From: Sycon ciliatum
Lineage: Eukaryota; Porifera; Calcarea; Leucosolenida; Sycettidae
DNA length: 64,000 bases
Assembly: GCF_964019385.1 (NCBI RefSeq)
Contig: NC_088647.1
Span: 18,345,533 to 18,409,532, forward strand
Direction: 5' to 3'
Shown here one piece after another: positions 50,559 through 62,225 of this stretch (positions are counted from its first letter, which is position 1; every line of letters starts with the position of its first letter). The position numbers and the translations under genes are program-made. Under the pieces are notes generated by a model. That model did no database searches. It saw only the letters and a program-made list of their open reading frames with translations, and was not told the DNA's origin.

Positions 50559-51002
50559 TCAGTATCCAGTAGATTTGATGCGTGCTCCAGCTGGTGTAGT
50601 GGTGATCCAAAGCCTGGGTGCTCGCCTGGATCGATGACCGCATAAACTGGTGATTGCAGATCTAATCAGAGCAAACTCTATGCAACAGCGGAGGTGAGCA
50701 ACCACAATAGAGAAAGATTCCTTCCGCTTCTCGGTAGCCATGGACGCAACTCGCTTGAACCAGGCTGAGGCAACCTTGCCTTGACCATCGGTGGCACAAA
50801 ACACAAGGTTGACGAACGATGCTTTGTCCACTTCTCTATTATGCACTGTTCGCAGGATCGGCGGACGCAGTTTTTGATTGATCCGGCCATAACATAGCCT
50901 TTCACACTTTGCGTATGACATGGAGGGTACACACACAGCACATGACCTCGTCAGCGTCAAACACACGTTGGGTGGCCAAAGGCAAAAGGTTGGTCCGGCC
51001 AT
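50559..51002 (-). pseudogene. C-terminal fragment of the 62.2-kb type retroelement
   Basis: The minus strand reads VHNREVDKASFVNLVFCATD, TEKRKESFSIVVAHLRC, EFALIRSAITSLCGHRS. By my recollection of this RT family, this resembles its extreme C-terminus (EVE..SF..LVFS, LRC.L.FSLLRSAI..LRG.RS). No RT domain is nearby. Confidence 0.5.
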
Positions 51003-51119
51003 GGCCAGACCAACCCAGTGTATTGATTCCGCTGGGCCTAAAAAAGAGTTTTAAGAACACCCGGACGTCTAAGTCCTTTCGAAAAGGCCGCCCCACATGC
51101 CACCCCATGGCCACTTTTT

Positions 51120-53889
51120 TAAATGTTGAATAGTAGGTAACTAGTAGGTAGCTTAGAAAATTGGCAGATTCTGCTTGAAAAGCAGTGAAATTAGCAGAAC
51201 CATACCAACCTTATTGGCAGGCACTTCCTTGAATTCTGCTCCATTTCCTTATCCACATAGAAGACCTTGAGTCTGTGTAGACGCCCTAATAAAAATATGA
51301 ATACGAAGGTTCGATGGACTTCTCGTGTGCTCTTTTCAGTCGTGAGTCAGTCAAGTGTCAAGTAACGTCGGCGGAATAGCGCGAGCTCCGGTGTGGGGAG
51401 CAAACCCTTTCTTACAAATCATCGCCGAAGTCGCAACCACTACTTAATACATATTACCGGTGATAATAATACCAGACATGCATGAAACATACCAGAAAGA
51501 ATACCAAATAGTTCCAATTTTTCTTCCGGCTTTATCCTATTAGGGACTTTTATTGGAGAATTTCGTAATTTATGCAATGTATTCAATAGCCCATATCTCA
51601 ACATAGAATGCTCCGATCTCATTCAAATTTTCGGAGTTATTGTTTTTGACCTTCTGAAGGCATAACGCCACCTTAATTTCTGAAGGCATAATAATTATAA
51701 CGGCACCGTAATTTTAAAGGAATGTTTTACATGTACATCAACCAACACAGTGACCACGCCACAGTTGCACTCTCCGGCCCACCTCCACACATTTAATTGC
51801 GACAGCATAAATGAGCCTCTAGATCTGAAGAGGGGGCTTACATGTACATATATGTCGTTTCCCGCAGTATTGAGAAAAATGCATTTGCAAGTTGAGTTTT
51901 CCGTATAAAGCGATGTATAAATCACTTATTGAAGCATCCATAACGCTGGGAACGATAAAGGTTTTGGAATTTGGACCTAGTTTTTTTACAGAGTGATCTG
52001 CTGGGGTACAGGAATGTCATGATATAGGTACCTCAAAATGCTCAAAAATGACATACATGTCTGGATCCCTTTATGGACCCTGAGGCTCAAATTAGAGCTT
52101 ACCCAGAGGCTCAAATTAGAGCTTAGCGAGCGTGTGAGGGATAGGGTGCAGCGGGTAATGTTGGCAGTATATTCAACATTATGACTATCTGAGCATTAGA
52201 TCATTATGGAGCGCCATTAGAAAGGAACAAGATGAGCATTATGTGAGGTTTGAGCGGCATAACGAGTTTCATAGTGGATAATGTACGGAAATCTCAGGTT
52301 TTTGGCAACAATCGGCTAAAGCCATAAGGTGCAACGCCATGTATTTTTCCGGCACATGACTTTGTGATGGTGTGGACACGTAACACCTTTAGCACTATTG
52401 CTACATTTGCCTGACCACATAATGCCATTGCTACATAAAGTCTTTATGTAGTAATGTACTAGTAGTCAGGTAAATGTACATGTACATGTGATGTAGCATG
52501 TCCAACATTGCAACTGAGGTTGTTACACAAAATCCGTAACGATGATTTACGAGGAGTTTTTTTAGAAATCATGGAGAGCCATGGAGGAGACTAGACGTAC
52601 CCGAAGTGAATATCAAACAGGCGAAGAGGAGTTTTCCTGTTAATAAAAAGTGTTATGCCTTAGGCTCTGGCCATAGCATATCTTGCGATACTGAAGTACA
52701 CACTGATCCATTGATAAATTTGGACCTGGATGAAGGAGCGGCTATGAACAGAAAGAGCGTGTTCCAAATAACTGCCTTTGCCGAGTCCAACTCACCAGGC
52801 TCGAAAGGAACTAGAATTTCTCTCCTGGTGAAGCACGTACAGTTCGTCGTGGACGATTGTAATGCAAGGCCTACAGTCAACCGCTATTAGAAAAGAAGAG
52901 TATTGTGGCCAACCGCAACCTCAGGAGAAGAAGACACGCAAGCAGAGGATGTAGAGCGGCAAAATAACTTCTGACACTGGCCACGTGTGTTCAGGGTCTC
53001 TGCAAATGTGAGGGATCTCGATCTGTGATCGGCTTTCAGGAACTGGCCTCACGTGAGCTGTTTCAGATGAAAACATTATTCACAGAGTGTAAACAGTGAC
53101 AGCTTGTCTGCACTAGACTGCAGGCAGGAATATCACTTCCCATGATAAGCTTTCAGCACCCAAATGATCACCAGCAATAATGGTTTCACCTCTCACTACA
53201 TGGATGAGCAAGGGAAAATATTTGATACACCCACTATTCAGCCACAGCCTTGCATCAAAGTTGCCATGGAGAGCAGCCAATGGCAATGGAGACGCGATCA
53301 TGTGTTATAGTGCTAAGAAGTGGTGGAGCTCGTGAGAGCTATTGTAGCAGCTTCAGAGGCAGTCGACTATATCCATCCTTTCCTGGAAGTTTGACAATGT
53401 GCAGCCTTCCTTCCATTTTTGTTCCAAACCAAGAGCATTATAGCCCTTGTTGAAGCATTATAGTCAGCATTAATATGAGGTAGTTTTTGGAGCATTATGA
53501 TAAGCATTATACGAACATTTTCGGAGCACTATCCGCTGGACCCTAGTGAGGGATTTGTATTTTGTATTTATGGATTCTCCACAGGTCTTAGCCTAAATCG
53601 AGGGAGTCTCCGTCAACAGCTTATGAAGAAGAAGCTGAGGAGAAAATAGGAAATAGAATGATGCGGGGTGGTAGTAACACAGTGCTCTATGACATCGCTA
53701 CTCTACGTGGAATGAAACCAGAGGGCTCATAACGGGTGATAGCAAAGTGTGTGTGGACAAAAGCGGTAAAACCTTTTGGGCTGGATACAGTACGAATGGC
53801 AGCTGGGAGGGAGCTCCATGTGGCAGTGGTGACAAAGAGAAAGGTGGCACGGGTGTGTGTGCTGGCTCTAGCCGGGGTGGGAATAGATG
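51120..53889. other. Non-coding stretch, no gene recognised
   Basis: Contains a repeat copy (51157-51530) shared with 49845-50000. The 94-aa ORF at 52606-52890 has no recognisable domain, no neighbour supporting it, and was left uncalled. Confidence 0.4.
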
Positions 53890-56760
53890 TTACTTGTTAG
53901 GGGCGCCTGGCGCTGTTTGACACTGAGTAGCCTAGGTCCTCCATGGTCGTCATCTGGCTATTGATGAGGTGATGGAGCTCAAGAAGGCACTGAATGTGTC
54001 TTCGCCATGCGAGGCTGGGCCACTGGAGGTGCGCGAAAAATGAGGCTTTCCGCTCCGTTTGAGGAGGGTACACGCCATACTGCCGCAGGATCACGCGTGC
54101 CACTCTTGCCTGTAGCCGTTCAAGGGTAGTAGCTTGAGCACTGGAGAGTTGAAATTGCCAGAGGATGAGGCGTATTCAACTACAGGTCGAACAGATCCAG
54201 TGTACAAGTGACTGGCTACGGCTGGGGTGATACGCTTGGTCATGTGGATCAGCAGGACCGCTCGTCGGCGAAACTTTGTCGTGATGGTGGCGACGTGGTT
54301 GGTGAAGTCGAGGTTAGAGTCCAAGATGACTCCAAGATGTCGGTGAGTCGTTACATCAGACACGTTATCTCCCTGCATTCTCAGGTGCGGAGTCGGATGA
54401 GTAGGGTGGGCACGTTCTGCACGACTTCTAGGAGAGAGCTGCATGGTGCAAGACTTCGAAGGGTTGAAGCACCCTCCAACTGAATCAGGCCACTGCAGAA
54501 CGCCATCAGTGGCGGCCTGGAGGGGGTGGACCATTTGTTGTTGGTTAGGTCCTCCGGCTGCTCTCCGAAGAGTAGTGTCATCGGCAAATAAGAGCACATA
54601 AGTAGTGACATCAGACGATATGGTGCGAGGAAGGGCATTAATGTAGAGAATGAAAAGAATGGGGCCAAGGTGAGATCCCTGGGGAACGCCTGCAGAAACT
54701 GGGTGGGTCGGCGACTTGGCAGAGAGAACTTTGACACAGAAGGAACGGTCTCTGAGGTAGTTGGTGAACCAAGAAGCGACTTCAGGGGATATGATAGTAG
54801 CGAGTTGACGGAGAAGAACAGTGTGCGGTACCTTGTCAAACGCTTTCGCGAAATCCAAGAATAGAGCGTGATAGTCAGTGCGCTTGTCGAGTGCTTTGGC
54901 CACTCTTGAAGACAGGACAATTAGCTGATCGAGTGTCGACTTGCAGGAGACAAAGCCATACTGGTGGTCGGTAATTTATCCCTGCCTATTGAGGAAGCTG
55001 ATGAGGTGCTCGGCGATGATGGCGTCCAGAATCTTAGCTATGGCCGGCAGCAGGGAGATAGGCCTGTAGCTAGCTGGCTCCGCAGGTTTGCCGTTCTCTG
55101 TAGCCAACTTCCAGTCACAAGGTAGCTGCCCGAGGCGGAGACTAGTGTTGAAGAGGTGGCACAGGGACTACTTTATCACGGGTGCCACTTCTCTCAGTAT
55201 GACGTTCGTGATATCCCCGCCCACAGACTTGTTCTTGGGCAGAGTGCGCAGCTTGCGGAAGACTTCGTGCTGGGTTATGTTTGGCAATTGAAACTGGAGA
55301 TCTGGTGTAAGTTGTGCTGGCGGTAGGGTGGTAGCACACGGGTCAAATGACAGATTTGGGGAGAACTGGATTTTGAAGCAACGGGCCAGTGCTTCTACTT
55401 TAGAAGAATCACAATCCGCATCTACACAATCATCAACCAGGGTCGGGATGGTCGCTCGCTTCTTGCTGATCTGGGCAATTTTCTTGGCCCGGTCCACCAT
55501 TTGTAACAGTTTTTTCCCTATCAATACGCGAGCAAAGCTCTTCGAAATAGAGGGACTTGCTGCGTTTAAGGGTGTTTGTAAGAGCATTTCTCACCATATT
55601 GTACCCTATCCAGTCTTCCAGCGCTTTCGTTCTCTGGGCTAATTTGAAAATACGGTTTTTGTTCCGGTGCATTCGCTTGTGCTGGGCAGTGAACCAAGGC
55701 TTCGTGGTCTGCTTTCTTCTCGGCTTCAATGTTCGCATGGCCAAGTGGCGCTGGATACTCTCATCGGCATAGGAGTGCCAAGAGTGCCAGGCGCTTTCCA
55801 TACAACTGGCGCCATCTATACACTCTCGGAGAGGCTGCAACCAGAGGTCCGCTCGCATAGCCTCAAAGTCGGTGCGTGCGTAATCCGGTACCACTATCTG
55901 CTCACGAGTTTGCTGTCTGGGTTGCCTCAGTTGAATGTTGCAAAGTGCTGGACAGTGGTCGGAGAGCGGAGGCAGCACTTCGGGAGTGGTGACTAGATGG
56001 GGAGTATTGGTGATGACAAGGTCAAGCAGAGACGGAGGCGATCGACCTGTTGGCGCGTAACGAGTGGGTGTGTGGGTGACGAGTTGGAGAAGACCCAGGT
56101 CATCCAGTGTGGCGATCAGTTTCCGGCCTTCTGTAGTATCTGGGTCGTACTGGAGCCAACAGGACATTCTGCAATTCAAGTCGCCGATCAGCATGAGGGG
56201 GAGATTGGGGTTGTCAAGGTGTCGGGTGACAGTGGCCTGGAAAGCATGGAAAAATGTTTTACGTTGGGCCGCTATGGAATGCGGGGTCTGTAGAAAAGGT
56301 GAAAGGAACAGAGGGGACTAGCAGGGCTGTTAGATTTATGGTAAAGCAAACAGATATCTTCTAGGCATGGAGATTCAAGATGGGAGTCGCGAGAGAAGTA
56401 TGGAGCAAGGGAAGAGCGTAGATAGACTGCTACCCTTCCCCCCATTGAGACATATACTGCATTATGCCTATCTCGTCTAAAGAGGGTGTAGCCATCTAGC
56501 GTCAGGACGGCATCTAGCAATGAATGATGGAACCAAGTTTCACTGAGAAATAGTATGTCTAAGTTTTGATCCACCAAAAGTTGCTCAATTACTGGTAGCT
56601 TGCTCACAGCGCTTTGGCAGTTAAGTTGGCCGACTCGAAGACCAACTTCGGAGGATGTAGTGAAGGAAAGCGACGTAGGGGGGCTGTTACATATATGTGG
56701 ACGGGTAGATTTGGCATAGTGTGCCCCCTAGGTGTGCCTACGTTGGAAGGTGTGAATACA
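53890..56760 (-). pseudogene. Decayed CR1-like LINE ORF2 (endonuclease and RT in several frames)
   Basis: Minus strand, in order: endonuclease start at about 56660-56272 (QLNCQSAVSKLPVIEQLL, LFLSETWFHHS), remainder at 56194-55433 (IGDLNCRMS, LLDLVITNTP, SDHCPALCN), linker at 55587-55168, RT at about 54960-54091 (LDFAKAFDKVPH, AGVPQGSHLGPILFILY, LLFADDTTLRRA), C-terminus at 54103-53897. Frame changes near 56270, 55500, 55170 and 54100 and a stop near 54980 break it. It is a different, older copy than the LINE at 57.6-62.1 kb. Confidence 0.85.
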
Positions 56761-57571
56761 GCGGCCAAAGGGAAGGCGTGTATTTACCACCATAATGCCA
56801 GGTGTGCATCGACTAGGACTAGGAGCCATGCGCGAACTGATAGTGGTGGTGGTGGTGGTGAGAAGGAGAGCTCTGTGTCGGAGTAACTTTGCAGCTTAGA
56901 GAGCGTGTGAGGGCAGGCGCTAGGCGTGTATTTACAGCCACATTGTCAGGTGCACATTTACCACCATAATTTCGAATCAACCACTAGTTTAGCAGTTGCT
57001 GTGGTGTTTCGTTTTTCGGTGCAAGGTCAGATTTTACTGACTACACAGCCACAACTTTTAAAAGTATCCTCACCCTTGTTTACGTTTGGCGAAAGCATGA
57101 AACTCATCAGCGATGATTCGCAGATACGAAGACCGGCAGGGACATGCTCTGGTGAGTAGGCTTTCCCCAAACTCGCCTATCCGGATTTTCGCTCGGCCCA
57201 AAAATACATCAGATTTTGCTGCAAAATCAGCTGATTGTTTGAAATCGGCTGCAAAATCGAAATACACTGGACAATCGACTAAAAGAACTGTTGCACATTG
57301 GCTTCAAAATTGGTGAGATATTGGAAGATTTGGTAGATTTTCGGCGACTCTCAAATAGGCACCGGCGAATTATGCCGGCATAATTATTGGCATAATTATT
57401 TGGCGGTCGAAAATTTGGAGCATAATTTGGCATCCTTTCGGAGATAGGAGCATAACTATTGTATATTGCCTTTGCTAGGTCATTTCATATTAAACAATAC
57501 TAATAGTAATAATGTTTGTTTGAGAGGAGATCAAACTAAGGACACGACTCACACGACCTCAACGCACTACA
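56761..57571. other. Spacer between two LINEs, nothing recognised
   Basis: May include the 5' region of the decayed LINE. TTGGCATAATTATTTGGCG-type motifs repeat at 57380-57430. No coding region supported. Confidence 0.4.
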
Positions 57572-57925
57572 ACTTTTTTTTATTTTTTTATTTTTTTTAT
57601 TGGGAACACAGCCCTACAAAGAGACATGTGGAGACAAACACAAGACAAGACACAGGGGATGTAGGGACGACGTGCCGATGTACAGGGAGCAACTCGACCG
57701 ACCAGGGGTCTCGGCGTTAGCGTTGCAACCTGGCATCGAAAAAAAAGGGCATGGTCAGGTAGCAAAAATAATAATTTAGTGCGAGAAAGGGGCGCTAGTA
57801 TTGCACCAAATAATATAAATACGTGTAATGACTAAACCAGAAGGGAAAAGGAAGAAAGAGAACAATAATCATAACAAGCAAGTACTCGTAGAGAGGTAAA
57901 TACTAAATGGGTCTCAATATCATCG

Positions 57926-60817
57926 TCACAGGTACTGTGTGGACCACAGCCATCTCTTTCGGATTAGATCCTTACATACGTTTACCTTGAAGGTTTGGAG
58001 GCGTCTTGAATGAGGCTCGTGAAGCAGGAGGTCCGCAGGCAGGTTGTTCCAGGGTGTGATGGCAAAGAAGGGGAAGGATCGCAGGAGGTAGTCAGGGGCT
58101 GTGCGAGGGGGTGTCCACTTCAGCTGAAAAGCATGGTGCGTCTGACGTTTTTGCCGTGTCCACATGCTAGCTACGGCAGGGGGCTTGGTTGGTGGCAGCA
58201 TGGCCTTTACCTGGGGAGGCCCTGGAATGTAGTGCAGCTTGAACAAGTATGACAGGGCTGCCACCATCCGGCGAAGCTGAAGACTTTGGAGGATGGTTCC
58301 AGGTCCCAGGAAGTGCAGGGCACGTTGCTGAACCTTGTCCAGCTGGGCCATGTTAGTTGCGGCTGCGCTCGACCAGGCCAGTGGGGCATATTCAAGTAGG
58401 GGTCGCACGAACGGGCCCTTGTAGACCGTCACTCGACCATGGTCGTCCAGGATGGGTGCTGCCTTTCGTAGGAAACCCAGCCTTTGGGAGGCGCGCAGTG
58501 CAACACTGCGAGTGTGCGCTCTGTAGGAGAGAGTAGGGTCGAGCATGACTCCCAGCAGCTTCAGGGTATCTGTCTCCTGGAGTGCTTCACCTCCAAAGGT
58601 GACTGGTGGAGTGCAGGGGGGAACGTGCTTGCGATGTAGAGTCATGCGCTGTGTCTTGGCTGGCTCAAAACAGATACGCCACTTGTGGCCCCACTCCTCA
58701 AGACTGTTGAGGGACCCTTGGAGGGAGGCAGTGGACTGTTGGAGATCGTCAGTTGGCTGTACTAAGCTGTAGAGTGTGGTGTCGTCTGCAAAGCTGCTCA
58801 GCTGCGTTCCTGGAGTTAAACATTGTTCAATGTCACAGGTGTATAGAAGGAAGAGGCTGGGTCCTAGGATGCTGCCTTGGGGGACACCAGCCTGGATGGG
58901 GTGAGCATCTGACGTCTGGCCTCCAACCACAACGCGGATGTTTCGGTTGGTGAGGTAGTCCTGTAGCCATGCAAGCAGGCGTCCGTCGACGACGGCCTGC
59001 TTTGCTTTGTACAGCACTCCTATGTGCGATACCCGGTCAAACGCACCGGCAATATCCACGGCGAGGACCTGGACACAACCGCCAGTACTTATGGTGTGGA
59101 CCCATTCATGTTGGAGAGCCGTTAAGATATCTGCGGTTCCTCTACCACGTCGGAATCCAAACTGGCTGTTTGGCAACACCTCATGCTTCTCTAGGTAGTT
59201 CACCAGTTGCGTGTTTACAATGCCCTCCATGACTTTCGACATGATCGTTAGCAGTGATATTGGTCGGTAGTTAGATGCCAAAGATCTGGAGGACCGTTTG
59301 TGAACCGGGACTACATGGGCAAGTTTCCATGCCCCAGGTTGCACACCGGCTAAGAAGCAGAGGGCGAAGAGCTTTGCCAGTGGGTCTGCATGTTCAGATG
59401 AGCACATCTTGAGCACACGAGCAGAGATGCCATCCGGTCCAGTTGCTTTTGATACAGCCAAGTTCGCCAAGTGCCGTTCGACCGTTGCTGCGCGGAAGTG
59501 AATGTGCTTTAGCGTGGCATAGGCAAGTCGTTGCAGGTCAGGCAGGTCAGCAGCACAGAGGTCGTTATTGCCAAGGCTACACTTGTTCGCAAAATACGCT
59601 GCAAAGCACTCGGCTTTCTCACGAGAAGAGTGGAACTCTTGTCCTGCAAGGTTGGTCAGCAGGGGGATGTCAGAGCAACGTCCCTTGCCTGCTGCGCTCT
59701 TGATGGTTGACCACCACTCTTTGTCCCGGAGGGAACCTGCAGTAAGCTTGTTGCGAATTCTACGTTGATGTGCTAATCGCGCTGCATGGCACGCTTCCAC
59801 TTCGTGGTTAACAGTTGTGATGTACTGGACCTTGTGGTTATCGTTGCGGGGATCGCGTCGCCACAGCTTCCATGCCCGCTCCTTGGCATGATTGGCGTTA
59901 GAACAGTCCGGTGTCCACCATACAGGGTTGGATTGGTGTACCACAAGCTCTTTAGATGGTATGAACTGTTTCATTCCATGCATGATGGCATCAGTTACGC
60001 GCTGACAGGACTGCTCCGCACACCCATGGATCTTGGCGGGCCAGTCTATGTTGCGGAGGTAGGCTCTCAGGCGGTGCCAGTCAGCAAGGACGTATTTCCA
60101 AACCTGTCGAACAGCAGGATCTTCGCGTCGTGGATGCTGTTGGAGAAACTCGGCAATGATAACGGCATGATCAGATCGTCCAAGTGGTGCATAGGCTGTG
60201 GTGCATACGGGGTGTGAGAAATCGGAGATGATAAGATCGAGAGTATTGTTGCCGCGGGTTGGCTGGGTGACATGCTGGACAAGATGATGTGCTGCGCAGA
60301 CTTCCTCCAGGCATTCACCGGCTCGGGTAGTCTTGCTACTCTGTAGCCAGGCTGAATTATGCACGTTGAAGTCCCCTGCAATTATCACATTGCTGCCAAG
60401 ACGGCGGACATCATCCAAAGTGTTGTCTAGGTAGTCCATCAGGCTGGTGTCTGTCTCTGCACAAGAGCCAGGCCGGTAGAGCGCACCCAGAACAGTCTTT
60501 GTTCCGGAGTGCATTGCAAGGGAAATCCACAAGAGCTCGTGATCACCGCAATCTATATCGTCGTGGTGGGTAATGGATAGTTCACTCCTAGCCCACACTG
60601 CCACACCGCCACCATGGGCATCTCGATCCTTCCTTATTGGGGGTGAGTATCCTGGGATGGTCAACTCATGGGAGGAATTATCTGAGCAGAGCTTCGTTTC
60701 TGTTACTATTGCCACGTCTACATTATACTGCAGGATTGCATGCTGCAGGGCACCTATCTTGTTGCTCAGGCTGAATGCATAAGTCACTAGCAGTCGCAGA
60801 GGTCTGGAATCCATCAT
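57926..60817 (-). CDS. LINE ORF2: AP-type endonuclease plus reverse transcriptase (CR1-like)
   Basis: 963 aa, uninterrupted. The endonuclease has NVDVAIVTETKL, GGGVAVWARS, IIAGDFNVHNSAW, LDLIISD and GRSDHAV. RT begins near SNYRPISLLTIMSKVMEGIV, then QFGFRRGRGTADIL, AFDRVSH, AGVPQGSILGPSLFLLY and catalytic FADDTTLYS, and ends with TPWNNLPADLL as in CR1-clade proteins. It nicks target DNA and copies its RNA at the nick. Intact catalytic residues suggest recent activity. The ATG overlaps the ORF1 stop, pointing to reinitiation on a two-ORF RNA. Confidence 0.93.
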   Translation of the reverse strand: MMDSRPLRLLVTYAFSLSNKIGALQHAILQYNVDVAIVTETKLCSDNSSHELTIPGYSPPIRKDRDAHGGGVAVWARSELSITHHDDIDCGDHELLWISLAMHSGTKTVLGALYRPGSCAETDTSLMDYLDNTLDDVRRLGSNVIIAGDFNVHNSAWLQSSKTTRAGECLEEVCAAHHLVQHVTQPTRGNNTLDLIISDFSHPVCTTAYAPLGRSDHAVIIAEFLQQHPRREDPAVRQVWKYVLADWHRLRAYLRNIDWPAKIHGCAEQSCQRVTDAIMHGMKQFIPSKELVVHQSNPVWWTPDCSNANHAKERAWKLWRRDPRNDNHKVQYITTVNHEVEACHAARLAHQRRIRNKLTAGSLRDKEWWSTIKSAAGKGRCSDIPLLTNLAGQEFHSSREKAECFAAYFANKCSLGNNDLCAADLPDLQRLAYATLKHIHFRAATVERHLANLAVSKATGPDGISARVLKMCSSEHADPLAKLFALCFLAGVQPGAWKLAHVVPVHKRSSRSLASNYRPISLLTIMSKVMEGIVNTQLVNYLEKHEVLPNSQFGFRRGRGTADILTALQHEWVHTISTGGCVQVLAVDIAGAFDRVSHIGVLYKAKQAVVDGRLLAWLQDYLTNRNIRVVVGGQTSDAHPIQAGVPQGSILGPSLFLLYTCDIEQCLTPGTQLSSFADDTTLYSLVQPTDDLQQSTASLQGSLNSLEEWGHKWRICFEPAKTQRMTLHRKHVPPCTPPVTFGGEALQETDTLKLLGVMLDPTLSYRAHTRSVALRASQRLGFLRKAAPILDDHGRVTVYKGPFVRPLLEYAPLAWSSAAATNMAQLDKVQQRALHFLGPGTILQSLQLRRMVAALSYLFKLHYIPGPPQVKAMLPPTKPPAVASMWTRQKRQTHHAFQLKWTPPRTAPDYLLRSFPFFAITPWNNLPADLLLHEPHSRRLQTFKVNVCKDLIRKRWLWSTQYL

Positions 60818-61932
60818 TGGGCATGAGAGGACTGGGCATCCTGCTGGGGTGGCTGCGCATCATGCTGGTCATGTTGTGGTGCAGATCCGTTTGACCTCTT
60901 CAGGTCTCCAGCCTCTGGTGGGGAGAGGTGGGAGTTTCTCCGTTTTTGGCCACTGTGTAGTGGAGTGGAGATGAAGTCTGCCGGTGGTGGTGGCGGTGGT
61001 GGTGGTGGCGGCGGGGAGGAGGAGGACGTTGAACCCGGCTGCTGTTGTTGCTGTTGCTGTTTAGTCAGAACACTGGCAGAGGTGCTGTTTCTGCTGCTGT
61101 GGCTGCGACTGCTGGTGCTGCCCTCGGAGCTGGTTTCTAAGAACCTCTATGGCCTGCAGTATACTGGCCTTGGCCAGAAGTTGGGCGCTGTCATTGTGGA
61201 GAGTGAAGTGGCATCGATGGTCACTCTTGCGGAAGCACGCCCACTTTCTGACAGCCATACACTGCAGGTGTGGACAGGAATGGAGGCGCCCAGAAACTCA
61301 CTCCTGGTTTCGATAAATTGCCTGAAGTGGCTCTCAGTGCTATCTGTGGCGATATTGCCCACATACACCACAGCACGCTTGTTTTTGGGTCGTTCTGAGG
61401 AGACAAGCTTCCATGAGTCATCCTCAATAACATGGAAGATTGGCTTGGATTCTGTCACATCTGTCTGGGACTTGGACTCTGTCACATCTGTCTTGGGCTG
61501 TGACTCAGAACACTCTGCCTTTGCCAAGCCACCGCTTCCCTGGGGCTTTCGATCCGCGCTTGTACTGAGGCCAGTACGTGATACGGTGCTGCTGGGTTCC
61601 ACGTGAGCTGCAGCTTGCTAATTGGCGCTGCGTTTGCTGGCACGGGTACTACTACTTTGCGTACGATGTACGTCTGCTTGAACTGCACTTGAGCTGTTGC
61701 TCGTCGTCTTCAACTTCCAGGCAATGGCGGAGTTTTTAGAAATAACTAACTCTTCCTTCAAATCTTTTACTTCCGCTGCCAGCTCACCAATTTTGCGTTT
61801 CATACGCGCTTCGCGATCAGCAGACTCGGTCGCGAGAGTTGCCAGCGTTTGCATCACTGCAAGGAGACCCTGCTCAATTCCCGGGAGGGTGCAAAGCAGC
61901 TTTGTCACGGCCTCAGCAGAGAGCTCGCCCAT
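60814..61932 (-). pseudogene. LINE ORF1 with two in-frame TAG codons
   Basis: A single frame of 372 codons from ATG 61932 to TGA 60814, interrupted by TAG at 61620-61618 and 61149-61147. The N-terminus is a coiled coil (LATLATESADREARMKRKIG). The middle has an RRM-like segment (RAVVYVGNIATDSTESHFRQ) as in LINE ORF1 RNA-binding proteins. The end is Gln-, Ser/Pro- and basic-rich. Its final TGA overlaps the ORF2 start. Both stops differ from CAG by one C-to-T change; they probably inactivate the copy. Confidence 0.75.
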
Positions 61933-62225
61933 GGCGAAGGGTTCCTGCCTGGCCCTACCTAACTATCTAGACTATCCTACACTATTTCTACTACTACTAC
62001 TACCTACCTAGCTATCTCCAGTCCGGCCTGATGCCGGCTGGGATGTCCAAACAACGAAAAGCTACGAGCTTGAAAAACGCGTGTTAGTGTATTGCTATAA
62101 TAGGCCATTCACACGACGGCCAAACTTACTTTTATCGTACTGTTTCCAAGGATATTTACTCGGATACGATAAACTTGGACACCCGCGTGCAACTGATTTT
62201 TTATCTTGGCCGAGGCCCTTTTGCT

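Larger units (their letters stand above)
57572..62060 (-). mobile_element. CR1-like LINE, nearly intact, about 4.5 kb
   Basis: Minus strand: 5' region near 62060, ORF1 61932-60814 (two in-frame TAG), intact ORF2 60817-57926, short 3' UTR and an A-rich AATAAAAAAA-like tail seen as T-runs at 57567-57600. ORF1 stop and ORF2 start overlap (ATGATGG). Exact termini and TSDs were not resolved. Confidence 0.85.

Noticed and set aside
52606-52890. 94-aa ORF as a gene
   Set aside because: No recognisable domain, no splice context and no neighbour; length is within chance expectation.
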